DNA of 64,000 nucleotides from Gemella haemolysans (GCF_012273215.1 NZ_CP050965.1:1038541-1102540), one strand, 5' to 3'; positions 19,973 to 31,061 are shown, counted from the stretch's first letter. Notes: generated by a model from the sequence alone, not told the origin. Numbers and translations: made by a program.

Positions 19973-20747
19973 AAATAAAATCTTTAAATATTCTATCTAA
20001 AAAGATTAACCATGAGTTCATTTCAGATAATTGTTTTTTCTCATGATACCAAACTATCATAATAACTGATTGTAACGTTATATACCACTTCAATCTATTT
20101 CTATATTTTAAAGTAGGCTCTTGCCCATATATCTCTAACCATTCATTCCACTCGCTTTGAGGAATATATCTATACAGTACAAATGAAATATCGATTGCCG
20201 GATCACATAATATTGAGTGTTCCCAATCAACTAAAAACAGTTTCCCTTGATCAGATAACAACCAGTTATCTTTATGTAAATCTGTATGACACGGCGTATA
20301 CTCAACTTCATCAACCGGAATAGAATTCTCTAGATAATTAAGTGCATTTACTATATTACTATTTTTACGAAGTTCATCGGCAATAATTGATTTCAAATTA
20401 TATAAGGAACTCGCAGCTGTTTCCTCTGTATATCCCTGAGCCTTCATTATTTTCTTTAATTTTTCAGATCCATGAACTTTTTTTAAAATTTCAGGAATTC
20501 GTCTATCAGTCATGTCTTCTGTATTTAATGTTCTACCATTTTCAAAATCCTGAGCAATTAATACATCTCCATTACTTATACGCTTAGTCCATCTTAATCT
20601 AGGTACTATTCCTTCTGCTGAAAGAGTTGCTATCATTGGAGTAGTATTTTTTTTAATAAAATATCTCTGATTATCTCTCGAACAAAAATAATCTTCTTGA
20701 TATGTATCATCTAAAGTCCAGCCCATTTGATAATATTCTTTAGACAT
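19971..20747 (-). CDS. ccrZ: CcrZ/YtmP-like kinase-fold protein (APH/choline-kinase family)
   Basis: Length 258 residues from the ATG at 20747, which has AAAGGAG upstream; a TTG start at 20771 would overlap that site. The catalytic loop CHTDLHKDNWLLSDQGKLFLVDWEHSI, shown here in part, lies near residue 160 and contains the Asp and Asn of aminoglycoside/choline kinases. The DFG-equivalent Asp is in LVDWEH. Homologues (CcrZ of pneumococcus, YtmP of Bacillus) tie chromosome replication to cell division and phosphorylate a small nucleoside. The trmB neighbour seen in other Bacilli is absent. Assignment by family resemblance. Confidence 0.82.
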   Translation of the reverse strand: MSKEYYQMGWTLDDTYQEDYFCSRDNQRYFIKKNTTPMIATLSAEGIVPRLRWTKRISNGDVLIAQDFENGRTLNTEDMTDRRIPEILKKVHGSEKLKKIMKAQGYTEETAASSLYNLKSIIADELRKNSNIVNALNYLENSIPVDEVEYTPCHTDLHKDNWLLSDQGKLFLVDWEHSILCDPAIDISFVLYRYIPQSEWNEWLEIYGQEPTLKYRNRLKWYITLQSVIMIVWYHEKKQLSEMNSWLIFLDRIFKDFI

Positions 20748-20863
20748 TTTTCTTACTGCTCCTTTCTTCAATCTCTTTTTCTAATTTTAAAAACTATAAT
20801 GCACTATATATTTTACATTCTTTAATCATTTTTTTCAAGATGCTATTTTTAATTAAAATTAAA

Positions 20864-20920
20864 AATCTCAAAGATATTCTAATTTTAATATTAAAAATAT
20901 ATAAGAACATCTTTGAGATT
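20864..20920 (-). terminator. Terminator of pepV
   Basis: Arms AATCTCAAAGAT (20864-20875) and ATCTTTGAGATT (20909-20920) are perfectly complementary over 12 bases, with an AT-rich loop. The hairpin follows the pepV stop by about 60 bases. Confidence 0.6.
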
Positions 20921-20982
20921 GACTTTTTATGTTACCTTGTGCTCTAAAATTATTATATCAAATAAATATTTTTATATAATTT

Positions 20983-22380
20983 TTATTCGCAGCAAAGTTT
21001 GTAAATTCCTTCTGCATAAATCGCAGTTGCTAATAATAAATCTTCAATTTCTAAGAATTCATTAGCTTGGTGCATTGTATCTTGTTTACCTGGGAAAAGA
21101 AGTCCAAATGCTACACCTTTTTTCAGACATCTAGCATATGTTCCACCACCAAGTACAAATGCATCATTTTCAATATCTCCTGTATACTTTCTATATACAT
21201 CCATTAGAGTAGTTACTAACTCATCATCTTTTGGTACGTAGTGCGCTTCTTTTGTACTAGTTACTTCAATATTTACATTATCAACTTTTATTGTTTCCAG
21301 TTTTTCAACTAGATTAAATTTCTTAGGATGACGGCAGTCAGTTGATACTACCCCAACTTTTTCTGATAAATCATATTTTAAAATACCATAGTTGTATGTT
21401 GATGCACCCATTTCATCATCAGAATAATTTATCCCTAATTTTTCACCGAATGGATCATTTGCTAATTTTTCTACTATATAGTTAACGAAGTTTTTACCAT
21501 TAACATCTAATCCTAATGTGCTTAAAAATTCTGCTAATTTTGTAGCACCATTAATACCAAATTGTGGTGTTGATCCATGAGCAGCTTTACCTTTTAGAAC
21601 AAGTTTAATTGTATTACCAACTTCAACTTTTCCTTCTAGTTTTTCATTTGCTAAGAATTTTTCAAATTTTTCTTTAATATCGCTAGCATCGCCTTCTAAT
21701 TCAGCTTCTGCACTTGCAATAACCATATTAAGAACTTGTCCACCATTAAATTTAACAAGTTTGTATTCATAAGTTCCTTCTTCATCTATAAAGATTAATT
21801 TATGATCGAAAGTAACACGAGCTTTCTCAGCATAAACTAATGGGAACATAGCATCTGGTGTAAATCCTAAAGCAGGTTGTTCTTCATGTTTAAAGTATGA
21901 TTCAACACATCTAAATCCTGTTTCTTCATCACTACCGATAATTAAACGAACACGTTTATTCCATTTTACACCTAATTTATCTAAAAGTTTTACAGCATAG
22001 TAAGCAGCCATTGTAGGTCCTTTATCATCTAACGATCCACGTGCATAGATTTTCCCATCTCTAACTTCTGGTTTAAACGGGTGGCTAATCCAATCAGCTT
22101 CAACTACTGGCACTACATCGACGTGACCAAGGATACCGAATAACTCTTCACCTTCACCAACTTCAATGTGACCAGCTTTGTTTTCTACTAATTTAGTTTT
22201 ATAACCATCACGTTCTCCAAATGATAGAATTAAATCTAATGCTTCTCTTGGACCGCTACCAAAAGGTGTTTCCTCAGTTACATCAGTTCCTAAAATTGAA
22301 CGAACACTTAATAAATCGAATAAATCTTTTAATAGATCCTCCTTATGATTTTGAACCTCTTGTTTAAAATTGATATTCAT
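20983..22380 (-). CDS. pepV: Dipeptidase PepV (M20A metallopeptidase)
   Basis: Zinc dipeptidase acting on Xaa-Ala and beta-Ala dipeptides, cytosolic. I choose the ATG at 22380 (MNINFKQEVQNHK) with GGAGGG 7 bases upstream. Zinc ligands are visible: ILGHVDVVP (His, Asp) near residue 83, ARGSLDDKGP (Asp) near residue 113, IGSDEETGF (catalytic Glu pair) near residue 148, and a late His in KQDTMHQANEF. Length 465 residues matches the family. It follows rsuA with a small gap, so they may share a transcript. Confidence 0.94.
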   Translation of the reverse strand: MNINFKQEVQNHKEDLLKDLFDLLSVRSILGTDVTEETPFGSGPREALDLILSFGERDGYKTKLVENKAGHIEVGEGEELFGILGHVDVVPVVEADWISHPFKPEVRDGKIYARGSLDDKGPTMAAYYAVKLLDKLGVKWNKRVRLIIGSDEETGFRCVESYFKHEEQPALGFTPDAMFPLVYAEKARVTFDHKLIFIDEEGTYEYKLVKFNGGQVLNMVIASAEAELEGDASDIKEKFEKFLANEKLEGKVEVGNTIKLVLKGKAAHGSTPQFGINGATKLAEFLSTLGLDVNGKNFVNYIVEKLANDPFGEKLGINYSDDEMGASTYNYGILKYDLSEKVGVVSTDCRHPKKFNLVEKLETIKVDNVNIEVTSTKEAHYVPKDDELVTTLMDVYRKYTGDIENDAFVLGGGTYARCLKKGVAFGLLFPGKQDTMHQANEFLEIEDLLLATAIYAEGIYKLCCE

Positions 22381-22394
22381 AATATATCCCTCCA

Positions 22395-23102
22395 TTATTT
22401 ATTTAAATTTTTTAGTTCCTTTTCTGTTAAATATCTATATTCACCTAATTTTAGATTTTCATCTAATTTTAATGATCCTATAGACAATCTCTTTAAGTAT
22501 GTTACTGTAGTTCCTAGAGCTTTCATCATTCTTTTTACTTGATGAAACTTTCCTTCAGTTATAAATATACTTGCTCTACTTTTTTCTTCATTTGATTCGA
22601 GTATTTCTAAGCGAGCACTTTTACACTTATATCCTCCGTCTATAATAATTCCATTTTCGACAAGTTCGATATACTCATCTTTTAATTTTCCAGATACTTC
22701 AACATAGTATTTTTTTTCTACATCTTTTTTTGGGGAAATTAATTTATGAGCAAGCTCACCGTCATTCGTCAGTAACATTAATCCTTCAGTATCCTTGTCT
22801 AGTCTACCAACAGGAAAAACTTTATGTATGCGATCTTTTTCTTCTAAAATATCAACTACTGTTTTTTCAACCGCATCTTCTGTAGCTGATACAACATTTT
22901 TAGGTTTATTCATCATTATATAAATATATTTTTGATAAACTAACCTTTCACCATTCACTATAACCTGATCACTTAATTCATCGACCTTATAATCAGGAGA
23001 TTTTACAAGAATATTATTAATCAATACTCCCTTTTTTATTATTTTTTTTGCTTCTGCTCTACTTAGCGTCGTCGTTGTACTTATAAATTTATCTAGTCTC
23101 AC
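22395..23102 (-). CDS. rsuA: RsuA/RluB-family pseudouridine synthase
   Basis: Modifies uridine in rRNA. Length 235 residues. An S4 RNA-binding domain (MRLDKFISTTTTLSRAEAKKIIKKGVL, first 60 residues) precedes the catalytic domain. That domain has VFPVGRLDKDTEGLMLLTNDG near residue 98, with the catalytic Asp in RLDKDT. It overlaps the flippase gene by one base, giving the ytgP-ytzG order of Bacillus. Whether 16S U516 (RsuA) or 23S rRNA (RluB) is the target cannot be decided here. Confidence 0.92.
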   Translation of the reverse strand: MRLDKFISTTTTLSRAEAKKIIKKGVLINNILVKSPDYKVDELSDQVIVNGERLVYQKYIYIMMNKPKNVVSATEDAVEKTVVDILEEKDRIHKVFPVGRLDKDTEGLMLLTNDGELAHKLISPKKDVEKKYYVEVSGKLKDEYIELVENGIIIDGGYKCKSARLEILESNEEKSRASIFITEGKFHQVKRMMKALGTTVTYLKRLSIGSLKLDENLKLGEYRYLTEKELKNLNK

Positions 23103-24739
23103 TATCCTCTTCTCCTCATATTTCTTAATGATGATAAGGTTATTGTTCTTCCAAACAAATACTTATCAAATTTCATTCTAGTAATACTAAAGAAGTAGAC
23201 TACAGCGCCTATAACAGCACATATTATAATTAATATCATACTAGAGATTTTTGACTCAATAACAAAATTAGAGACAATCGAATCATAAACCGCAGCGACT
23301 GCGATAAACATAATGAAACAACTACTTAAAAGAATAATTAATTTTGATAAAAATTCTAAAACTTTAAGTTTAACAACACTATTTATTATTACTAAGTTAA
23401 TTATAATCATAACTACATAAGTTGTTACTGAAGATAAAATTACACCGTTTGTCTCATAATTAACGACAAATGGAGTAATCGTCATGTATTTGACCGCCAA
23501 TCCAATTACTATAGTTATAAGATTTATCATTTGTTTATTTATTGCTTGCATTATAACACTTGTTAAACTATAAAAAGAATATAAAATCGCAAGTGGTAAA
23601 TAAAATCTAAGTAAATCTGCATTTATAAGACTTCGACTATAAAATGTAGAATATAGCGGATCAGCAAGAACAAACATACCAACCAAAGCTGGTAAGACCA
23701 TCATCATAAGAGCCAATATGACTTTATTAATCTGCGTACTTACACTTACTTTATCACCTTGGGCAAATAATCGCGTAATAGAAGGTAAAAATGTACTTGA
23801 AAATGCTGGCGCGATAGCTACAGCTATCATTACTACTTTATTAACAAGTTGTAAAGCAGAGAACCTTCCATCAACAATATCAGCTTTTCCTATTTTTGTC
23901 ATACCATGAATAAAATTGTGTTGATCTATTATATTTAAAATCGGAAATAATCCAACAATAAATATAAACGGAATTGAAACTGATAGAAATTCTTTTACTA
24001 ACTCTCCAGTAGTAATTTCTATAGAATTACTATCTTTTGGAGTATTAAAATCTAAACTTCTTCTATATTTAGTATAAAAAAAGGATAGCGTAATTAAAGA
24101 AAACACAGCTCCTACTGCTGCAGCAAAAGTTGCACTAACATTCCCTTCAACGACTCCATAACCTAAAACTCTCATGATAAAGTATGTTGCTCCTAACATG
24201 AAAGCAATACGAGCTACTTGTTCTACAAATTGACTTAATGCTGATGGTAACATAATCTCATGACCTTGGAAAAGTCCACGAATACCTGCAGAAATCAATA
24301 CAAGTGGTATTCCAAAACTCAAACTTTTAAGCACCAACGCTCCTTCTTGAGGTGTAAATTTTTGTTGGTTACTAATTAATATCTGTTCCGAAATAAATCC
24401 AGAACCGAAAAATAAAATACAAAAACCAATTATTCCCATTACAACAAGAATCCAAGAACCTAATCTATAGATTTTTCTACTTATACTATAAGCACCTAAA
24501 GCATTATATTTCGCAACTAATTTTGCAATTGCTAAAGGAACCCCTGCTGCAGAAACCTCCAGTATAGTAGCATAATAACTATATCCATAATTGAACAAGG
24601 CCATCTGCTCTTCTCCACCAATAATCTGATAAAACGGAATTAGATATACAGCTCCCAAAACTTTCGTCAAGATTAAACTTATGCTAAGTATAGCAGTCCC
24701 TTTAAACAAGGAATCTTTTTTCAAAATTTTCACATCCAA
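23102..24739 (-). CDS. MurJ/SpoVB-like polysaccharide flippase (YtgP family)
   Basis: MOP-superfamily flippase of 545 residues with about 14 helices. Family features: SLFKGTAILSISLILTKVLGAVYLIPFYQIIG at the N-terminus and AAGVPLAIAKLVAKYNALG near residue 60, where the conserved small and basic residues occur. Homologues include lipid II flippase candidates of Bacillus and Streptococcus (YtgP). Upstream is a 60-residue membrane protein gene. The role in peptidoglycan precursor export is inferred from the family. Confidence 0.9.
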   Translation of the reverse strand: MDVKILKKDSLFKGTAILSISLILTKVLGAVYLIPFYQIIGGEEQMALFNYGYSYYATILEVSAAGVPLAIAKLVAKYNALGAYSISRKIYRLGSWILVVMGIIGFCILFFGSGFISEQILISNQQKFTPQEGALVLKSLSFGIPLVLISAGIRGLFQGHEIMLPSALSQFVEQVARIAFMLGATYFIMRVLGYGVVEGNVSATFAAAVGAVFSLITLSFFYTKYRRSLDFNTPKDSNSIEITTGELVKEFLSVSIPFIFIVGLFPILNIIDQHNFIHGMTKIGKADIVDGRFSALQLVNKVVMIAVAIAPAFSSTFLPSITRLFAQGDKVSVSTQINKVILALMMMVLPALVGMFVLADPLYSTFYSRSLINADLLRFYLPLAILYSFYSLTSVIMQAINKQMINLITIVIGLAVKYMTITPFVVNYETNGVILSSVTTYVVMIIINLVIINSVVKLKVLEFLSKLIILLSSCFIMFIAVAAVYDSIVSNFVIESKISSMILIIICAVIGAVVYFFSITRMKFDKYLFGRTITLSSLRNMRRRG

Positions 24740-24769
24740 ACTTAATATTTAATTGTAATTTATATTATC

Positions 24770-24952
24770 TTATAAGTATAAATATTGATAGCAAAATACT
24801 AAAGCACTAACTAAGCTGTATGCCGCCACCAACTTCAATACCTTATCCATACGTCTTTTTTTTATTTTTCTTTTTGCCACTAGCATTATGTACGAACCTA
24901 AAAGTAGAACAAACGAGATAATAAAAACTATAACAGATAAAAATATCGCCAT
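24770..24952 (-). CDS. Small hypothetical membrane protein, 60 residues
   Basis: I do not recognise it. Two hydrophobic segments (residues 2-25 and 41-57) flank a very basic loop, AKRKIKKRRMDKVLK, so an in-out-in hairpin is expected. AAAGGATG sits about 6 bases before the ATG. It ends 30 bases before the flippase start on the same strand and could be cotranscribed with it. The compact coding frame and ribosome site support a real gene, but no homologue is known to me. Confidence 0.5.
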   Translation of the reverse strand: MAIFLSVIVFIISFVLLLGSYIMLVAKRKIKKRRMDKVLKLVAAYSLVSALVFCYQYLYL

Positions 24953-25077
24953 ACTATCATCCTTTCTTTTTTATATAGCTTTATTTTATCACGATTTCTA
25001 AAAATTTTAAACACACTTTATATATATATTTAAAAAAACTCTATAATAATGCTTCTTCTGTTAACATAAAATTTAAA

Positions 25078-25094
25078 TGTTAGATTTTTTAACA
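25078..25094 (+). promoter_or_regulatory. GlnR operator upstream of glnR
   Basis: TGTTAGATTTTTTAACA matches the GlnR box TGTNA-N7-TNACA. It lies before the promoter region of glnR, so GlnR probably autoregulates. Confidence 0.8.
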
Positions 25095-25181
25095 TATACT
25101 TTATTTTTCAATTTTATTTTGTTATTATACTAATAGATATAAAATATTTATTTCACAAAATCTAATCTGAGAGGTGCTTTT

Positions 25182-25565
25182 ATGGGGTTTAAAGAATTAC
25201 AAAAAAATCTTCCTGTTTTTTCTATAAGTGTAGTAACTAAGATTACGCAACTTACAGCTAGACAGATAAGATATTATGAAGAAAAAAAACTATTCACTCC
25301 TAAACGTACTGAAGGAAACACTAGGCTTTTTTCATTTAATGATATTGATAAACTATTAACTATAAAAGATCTACTTACAAAAGGTTTTAGTTTAAAAGCA
25401 ATAGATGAAATAATAAATGAGAAAGACGTATCTGCTAAAACTACACAAATCAGACAAATTATTCACAACGATATATTTGCTGGTCCAAACGGATTACCTA
25501 GGGAACGCTCTATTGGACGAGGTGACTTATCAAGATTTTATAACAAAAAAAAAAATAAATTTTAA
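25182..25565 (+). CDS. glnR: Glutamine synthetase repressor GlnR (MerR family)
   Basis: Represses nitrogen-assimilation genes when glutamine is plentiful, acting with feedback-inhibited glutamine synthetase. Length 127 residues. The MerR winged helix reads FSISVVTKITQLTARQIRYYEEKKLFTPKRTEG. The C-terminal segment DLSRFYNKKKNKF is the glutamine synthetase-interacting tail of GlnR. GAGAGGTG lies just upstream of the ATG. GlnR boxes flank the gene on both sides. It forms the glnRA operon with the following gene. Confidence 0.95.
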   Translation: MGFKELQKNLPVFSISVVTKITQLTARQIRYYEEKKLFTPKRTEGNTRLFSFNDIDKLLTIKDLLTKGFSLKAIDEIINEKDVSAKTTQIRQIIHNDIFAGPNGLPRERSIGRGDLSRFYNKKKNKF

Positions 25566-25582
25566 TGTTAGATTTTTTAACA
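25566..25582 (+). promoter_or_regulatory. Second GlnR operator, between glnR and glnA
   Basis: TGTTAGATTTTTTAACA, identical in all 17 bases to the box at 25078-25094, begins directly after the glnR stop. It lies 30 bases upstream of glnA and could control a second start or act as a roadblock. Confidence 0.75.
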
Positions 25583-25611
25583 AATTTTTTACAGAGTTTT
25601 AAGGAGAAGAC

Positions 25612-26949
25612 ATGGCTAAAACTATTACTAGAGAAGAAATTATTAAAAGAATTGAAGAAGAAAATGTTAAATACATTCGATTACAATTTACTGATATTAC
25701 TGGAACTATAAAAAACGTAGAAGTACCAGTTAGTCAAATTGAAAAAGTATTAGATAACAAAATGATGTTTGACGGTTCATCAATTGAAGGTTTCGTTCGT
25801 ATCGAAGAAAGTGATATGTATTTATACCCTGACTTAAATACATTCTTAGTATTTTCATGGGATAGTGAATATGGAAAAGTTGCTCGTTTTATCTGTGATG
25901 TGTACACAGTTGATGGCAAACCATTTGCTGGAGATCCTCGCGGTAATTTAAAACGAACTCTTGAAAGAATGAAAAAACTTGGTTTTGATACTTTAAATCT
26001 TGGACCAGAACCAGAATTCTTCTTATTCAGACTTAAAGAGAATGGTGAACCAAGTTTAGAATTAAATGATAATGGTGGATATTTCGACCTTGCTCCAGTT
26101 GATTTAGGAGAAAATGTTCGTCGTGACATTGTACTTGAATTAGAACGCCTTGGTTTTGATATCGAAGCAAGTCACCATGAAGTTGCACCTGGTCAACATG
26201 AAATCGACTTTAAGTATGACGATGTAATTTCAGCTTGTGATAATATTCAAACTTTCAAATTAATCGTTAAAACTATCGCTAGAAAACATGGACTACATGC
26301 TACATTCATGCCAAAACCTATCTTTGGTATTAACGGATCTGGTATGCACTGTAACGTTTCATTATTTAGTAAAGGTGAAAACAGCTTTTACGATAAAACT
26401 AGTGAAAATGGTTTAAGTGAAGTTGCTTCACACTTTATCGCAGGAATTCTTAAACATGCTCGCAGTTTCACAGCTGTTTGTAACCCTACTGTAAATTCAT
26501 ACAAACGTCTAGTACCAGGATACGAAGCACCTTGTTATGTTGCATGGTCAACATCTAACCGTTCTCCTCTAGTACGTATCCCAGCAGCTCGTGGTAAATC
26601 AACTCGTGTTGAAGTTAGATCGGTAGATCCAGCAGCAAATCCATACTTAGCTATGTCTACTATTTTAGCAGCTGGCTTAGATGGTATTGAAAATAAACTT
26701 ATTCCGGCTGAAGAAGTTAGAAGTAATATCTATGTTATGACTCCTGAAGAAAGAATTGCTAATGGAATCGATGAATTACCATCAACATTATACACAGCCC
26801 TAAAAGAATTATCTTCATCTTCTATTATGAAAGAAGCTCTTGGTGAACACATTTTCTATAACTTTATAGAAGCAAAATCAATCGAATGGGATTCATTTAG
26901 AACTCAAGTTACCGATTGGGAAATTGATCAATATTTAAAAAATTATTAA
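25612..26949 (+). CDS. glnA: Glutamine synthetase, type I
   Basis: Makes glutamine from glutamate, ammonia and ATP. Length 445 residues, the short GSI-alpha form of Firmicutes. Motifs in order: [21 protein letters not shown] (beta-grasp region), [11 protein letters not shown] (Glu ligands) near residue 130, [15 protein letters not shown] near residue 188, [12 protein letters not shown] (His ligand) near residue 243, [17 protein letters not shown] near residue 295. The GSI-beta adenylylation insert is absent, consistent with GlnR-type feedback control. AAGGAG sits 7 bases upstream. Confidence 0.97.
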   Translation: MAKTITREEIIKRIEEENVKYIRLQFTDITGTIKNVEVPVSQIEKVLDNKMMFDGSSIEGFVRIEESDMYLYPDLNTFLVFSWDSEYGKVARFICDVYTVDGKPFAGDPRGNLKRTLERMKKLGFDTLNLGPEPEFFLFRLKENGEPSLELNDNGGYFDLAPVDLGENVRRDIVLELERLGFDIEASHHEVAPGQHEIDFKYDDVISACDNIQTFKLIVKTIARKHGLHATFMPKPIFGINGSGMHCNVSLFSKGENSFYDKTSENGLSEVASHFIAGILKHARSFTAVCNPTVNSYKRLVPGYEAPCYVAWSTSNRSPLVRIPAARGKSTRVEVRSVDPAANPYLAMSTILAAGLDGIENKLIPAEEVRSNIYVMTPEERIANGIDELPSTLYTALKELSSSSIMKEALGEHIFYNFIEAKSIEWDSFRTQVTDWEIDQYLKNY

Positions 26950-26961
26950 TATTAAAAAAAT

Positions 26962-26996
26962 CAGGAATAATTCGCAATCGAGTTATTCCTGTTTTA
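26962..26996 (+). terminator. Terminator of glnRA
   Basis: Stem CAGGAATAA / TTATTCCTG with a 12-base loop, followed by TTTTAT; 12 bases past the glnA stop. Confidence 0.8.
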
Positions 26997-27015
26997 TAAT
27001 ATTTAAGGTAATAAA

Positions 27016-27041
27016 GGCCACAGAAAATTAATCCTGTAGCC
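27016..27041 (-). terminator. Terminator of trxA
   Basis: On the minus strand GGCTACAG / CTGTGGCC, closed by one G-T pair, followed by TTTATTA. It lies about 10 bases after the trxA stop. Confidence 0.65.
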
Positions 27042-27051
27042 TCTTTTTTTA

Positions 27052-27357
27052 TTAGTATTTTGATAATAATTCTAATAATGCTTCTTTTGGTTGGTATCCA
27101 GTTTTTTCTTCTAATACTTCACCATTTTTCATAATTAATAGTGTAGGAATTGACATAATTCCATATTCACCAGCTGCTTCTTGATTTTCATCAACATTAA
27201 CTTTATAAAATTCAATGTTAGTTAATTCATTAGAAACCTCTTCTAATACTGGTGCTAACATTTTACAAGGACCACACCATGGTGCCCAAAAGTCAAATAC
27301 TTTTACACTATCAGTTTTTGATAGTTCAAAAAATTCTTTATCTGTACTTTCTCTCAT
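27052..27357 (-). CDS. trxA: Thioredoxin
   Basis: Disulfide reductase of 101 residues. The active site WAPWCGPCKMLAPVLEE lies at residues 25-41 with both cysteines encoded as ordinary codons. The cis-proline is in SIPTLLIMKNG. All typical thioredoxin features are present, including DFWAPWC and VDENQ. GGAGAC lies upstream. Monocistronic. It is a possible electron partner for redox enzymes in the window. Confidence 0.96.
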   Translation of the reverse strand: MRESTDKEFFELSKTDSVKVFDFWAPWCGPCKMLAPVLEEVSNELTNIEFYKVNVDENQEAAGEYGIMSIPTLLIMKNGEVLEEKTGYQPKEALLELLSKY

Positions 27358-27441
27358 TGTTTCCGTCTCCTTTATTACTTATGTTTTTATTTTATAATAT
27401 CATAAAAAAATATTCAAATTATTTGTCTTACTAATAATTTA

Positions 27442-29366
<1,925 letters not shown>

Positions 29367-29414
29367 ATTAATAACCTCTTTTAAAATTTTTATTCTATAT
29401 ACCTTCTGAAATAT

Positions 29415-29444
29415 ATAATAAAACAAAAGTCAAAAAAAGTCAAA
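29415..29444 (-). promoter_or_regulatory. groES-groEL promoter overlapped by a CtsR box
   Basis: On the plus strand 29428-29444 reads AGTCAAA-AAA-AGTCAAA, a perfect CtsR heptad direct repeat with the standard 3-base gap. On the minus strand the same bases supply a TTGACT -35 (29443-29438), with a 17-base spacer and TATTAT -10 (29420-29415). CtsR would thus block RNA polymerase. No CIRCE element (HrcA site) is seen in the gap 29367-29688. The rest of the gap is AT-rich, apart from the promoter of the next gene. Confidence 0.8.
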
Positions 29445-29611
29445 TCATAAATTCCAATAGGTAATATATAATAATATTCAACTTAATTTCAAAATAAATA
29501 TTTAACAAAATTGCTTATAAATTAAAACATATTTTTTATAGAAGTAAAACGGTAACAAAAGCATTCTCATCATTTTTTCAAAGTATATTATTTTTATATT
29601 TTGGTGTTATG

Positions 29612-29620
29612 TGTTATAAT
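29612..29620 (+). promoter_or_regulatory. Extended -10 promoter of the NADH oxidase/peroxidase gene
   Basis: TGT followed directly by TATAAT (29615-29620), an extended -10 element, about 70 bases before the start codon. No clear -35 hexamer is seen. Reading starts after a TAGGAGGAAA ribosome site at 29676-29685. Confidence 0.5.
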
Positions 29621-29688
29621 ACTATTTGTATAATAATACAATAGAAATTATACGGGAAAATTTTAATATTAATTTAGGAGGAAAATAT

Positions 29689-31050
29689 ATGAAATATGTA
29701 GTTGTTGGAACATCTCACTTCGGTTACGAAGCTGTTCAAACTATTTTAAAAAACGAGCCTAATGCTGAAATTCACTTGTACGAAAGAGGCGCAGGGGCTT
29801 CATTTATGGGTTGAGGTAGCCAATCTTATTTAGATGGGACATCTAAAACATTATCTGAACTACACTTTGCTACAGAGGAATCTTACCGTTCTCAAGGTAT
29901 TAACATCCACTGTAACAGCGACGTTGTAGGATTAAACTCAAAAGAGAAATATGTTGTTGTTAAAACACCAGCTGGTGAAGAAAAACAAAGTTACGATAAA
30001 TTATTATTAAGTCCTGGTGGAGCTGCAATTAAACCTCCATTCGAAGGAATTGAATTAGAAAATATCCACACTTTCCGTGGACCAGAAGACACTCAAGCAG
30101 TATACGATTGCATGCAAAACAGTAAAAAAGCTGTTGTTGTAGGTGGTGGATACATCGGTCTTGAAGTTGCAGAATCTTATGCAAAATACGGTATCGATGT
30201 AACAATCGTTGACTTTGCACCAAGAATCTTAAACACATACTTAGACCAAGAACTAACTGACATCCTTACAGAAGAAGGTGCTAAACACAACCTTAAAGTT
30301 CGTGGTGGAGAAAAAGTTCTTTCATTCAAAGGTGAAAATGGAAAAGTTACTTCTGTAGTAACTGATCAAGGTGAATACGAAGCAGATACAGTGATCGTTT
30401 CTGTTGGTGTTCGTCCAGATGCTTCATGGTTAAATGGAGAATTAGAAATGACAGAACGTGGTTTTGTTGTTACTAACGAATACTTAGAAACATCTGCTAA
30501 AGATGTATACGCTGGAGGAGACTCTACTTTACTTCCATACGCTCCAACTCGTGGAGAATTACCAATAGCTCTTGCTACATTAGCTCGTCGTCAAGGTGTT
30601 GTAGCTGCATTAAACGCTATGGGTACTAAAACTAAAATGCCTGCAGTAAACGGTACTTCTGCATTATCATTCTTTGATTACAAATTTGTAAGTACTGGAC
30701 TATCTCAAAACGGTGTAGGTCTATATGACGGTAAAGTAGCTTCTAAATATGTAGAAGAAAGAATCTACCCTGACTTCATGAGAAAAGAAAACAATCTAGT
30801 TCACATGAAAATTTACTATGATGAAGATACTCACAGAGTTCTAGGAGCTCAATTCATGTCTAAACACGACGTTTCTAGTGCTATCGCAGCTTTATCAATA
30901 GCTATCGCATCAGACTGGACATTAGAACAATTAGCACTTGCTGATATATTCTTCCAACCAGAATTTGACCGTCCATGGCACTTTATTAACGTACTTGCTA
31001 TGGCTGCTCTTGACTACAAACTTGGTGGAGCAGATAAATTACTATTTTAG
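29689..31050 (+). CDS. nox: NADH oxidase/peroxidase (flavoprotein, CoADR family) with in-frame TGA at the catalytic Cys codon: candidate selenoprotein
   Basis: 453-residue FAD enzyme reducing O2 or H2O2 with NADH. The start has a TAGGAGGAAA site. The first strand MKYVVVGTSHFGYEAVQ and YERGAGASFMG lead to TGA at 29812-29814, codon 42. The family has its redox Cys (Cys42 of Enterococcus Npx/Nox, in SFLSCGMQLYL) exactly there; here it reads SFMG-TGA-GSQSYL. The frame is then intact to 31050: AVVVGGGYIGLEVAESYAKYG (NADH domain), YAGGDSTLLPY and the dimer domain with PWHFINVLAMAALDY. An 8-bp hairpin follows the TGA. I infer selenocysteine; a nonsense mutation or read error is the alternative. Confidence 0.9.
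29812..29847 (+). promoter_or_regulatory. In-frame TGA and candidate bacterial SECIS hairpin in nox
   Basis: TGA at 29812-29814 is followed by TTTAGATG (29829-29836), loop GGA (29837-29839) and CATCTAAA (29840-29847), a perfect 8-bp stem. The loop begins 23 nt after the TGA and opens with GG. Known bacterial SECIS elements place a loop with an early G about 16-37 nt after UGA. The hairpin is inside the coding frame, as bacterial SECIS elements are. Confidence 0.7.
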
Positions 31051-31061
31051 TAAAAATAAAG

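Noticed and set aside
29689-29814. nox as two separate genes or a simple pseudogene
   Set aside because: The frame continues without shift through codon 42 and the protein is conserved on both sides; a truncated 41-residue product makes no sense. A plain nonsense mutation is still formally possible.
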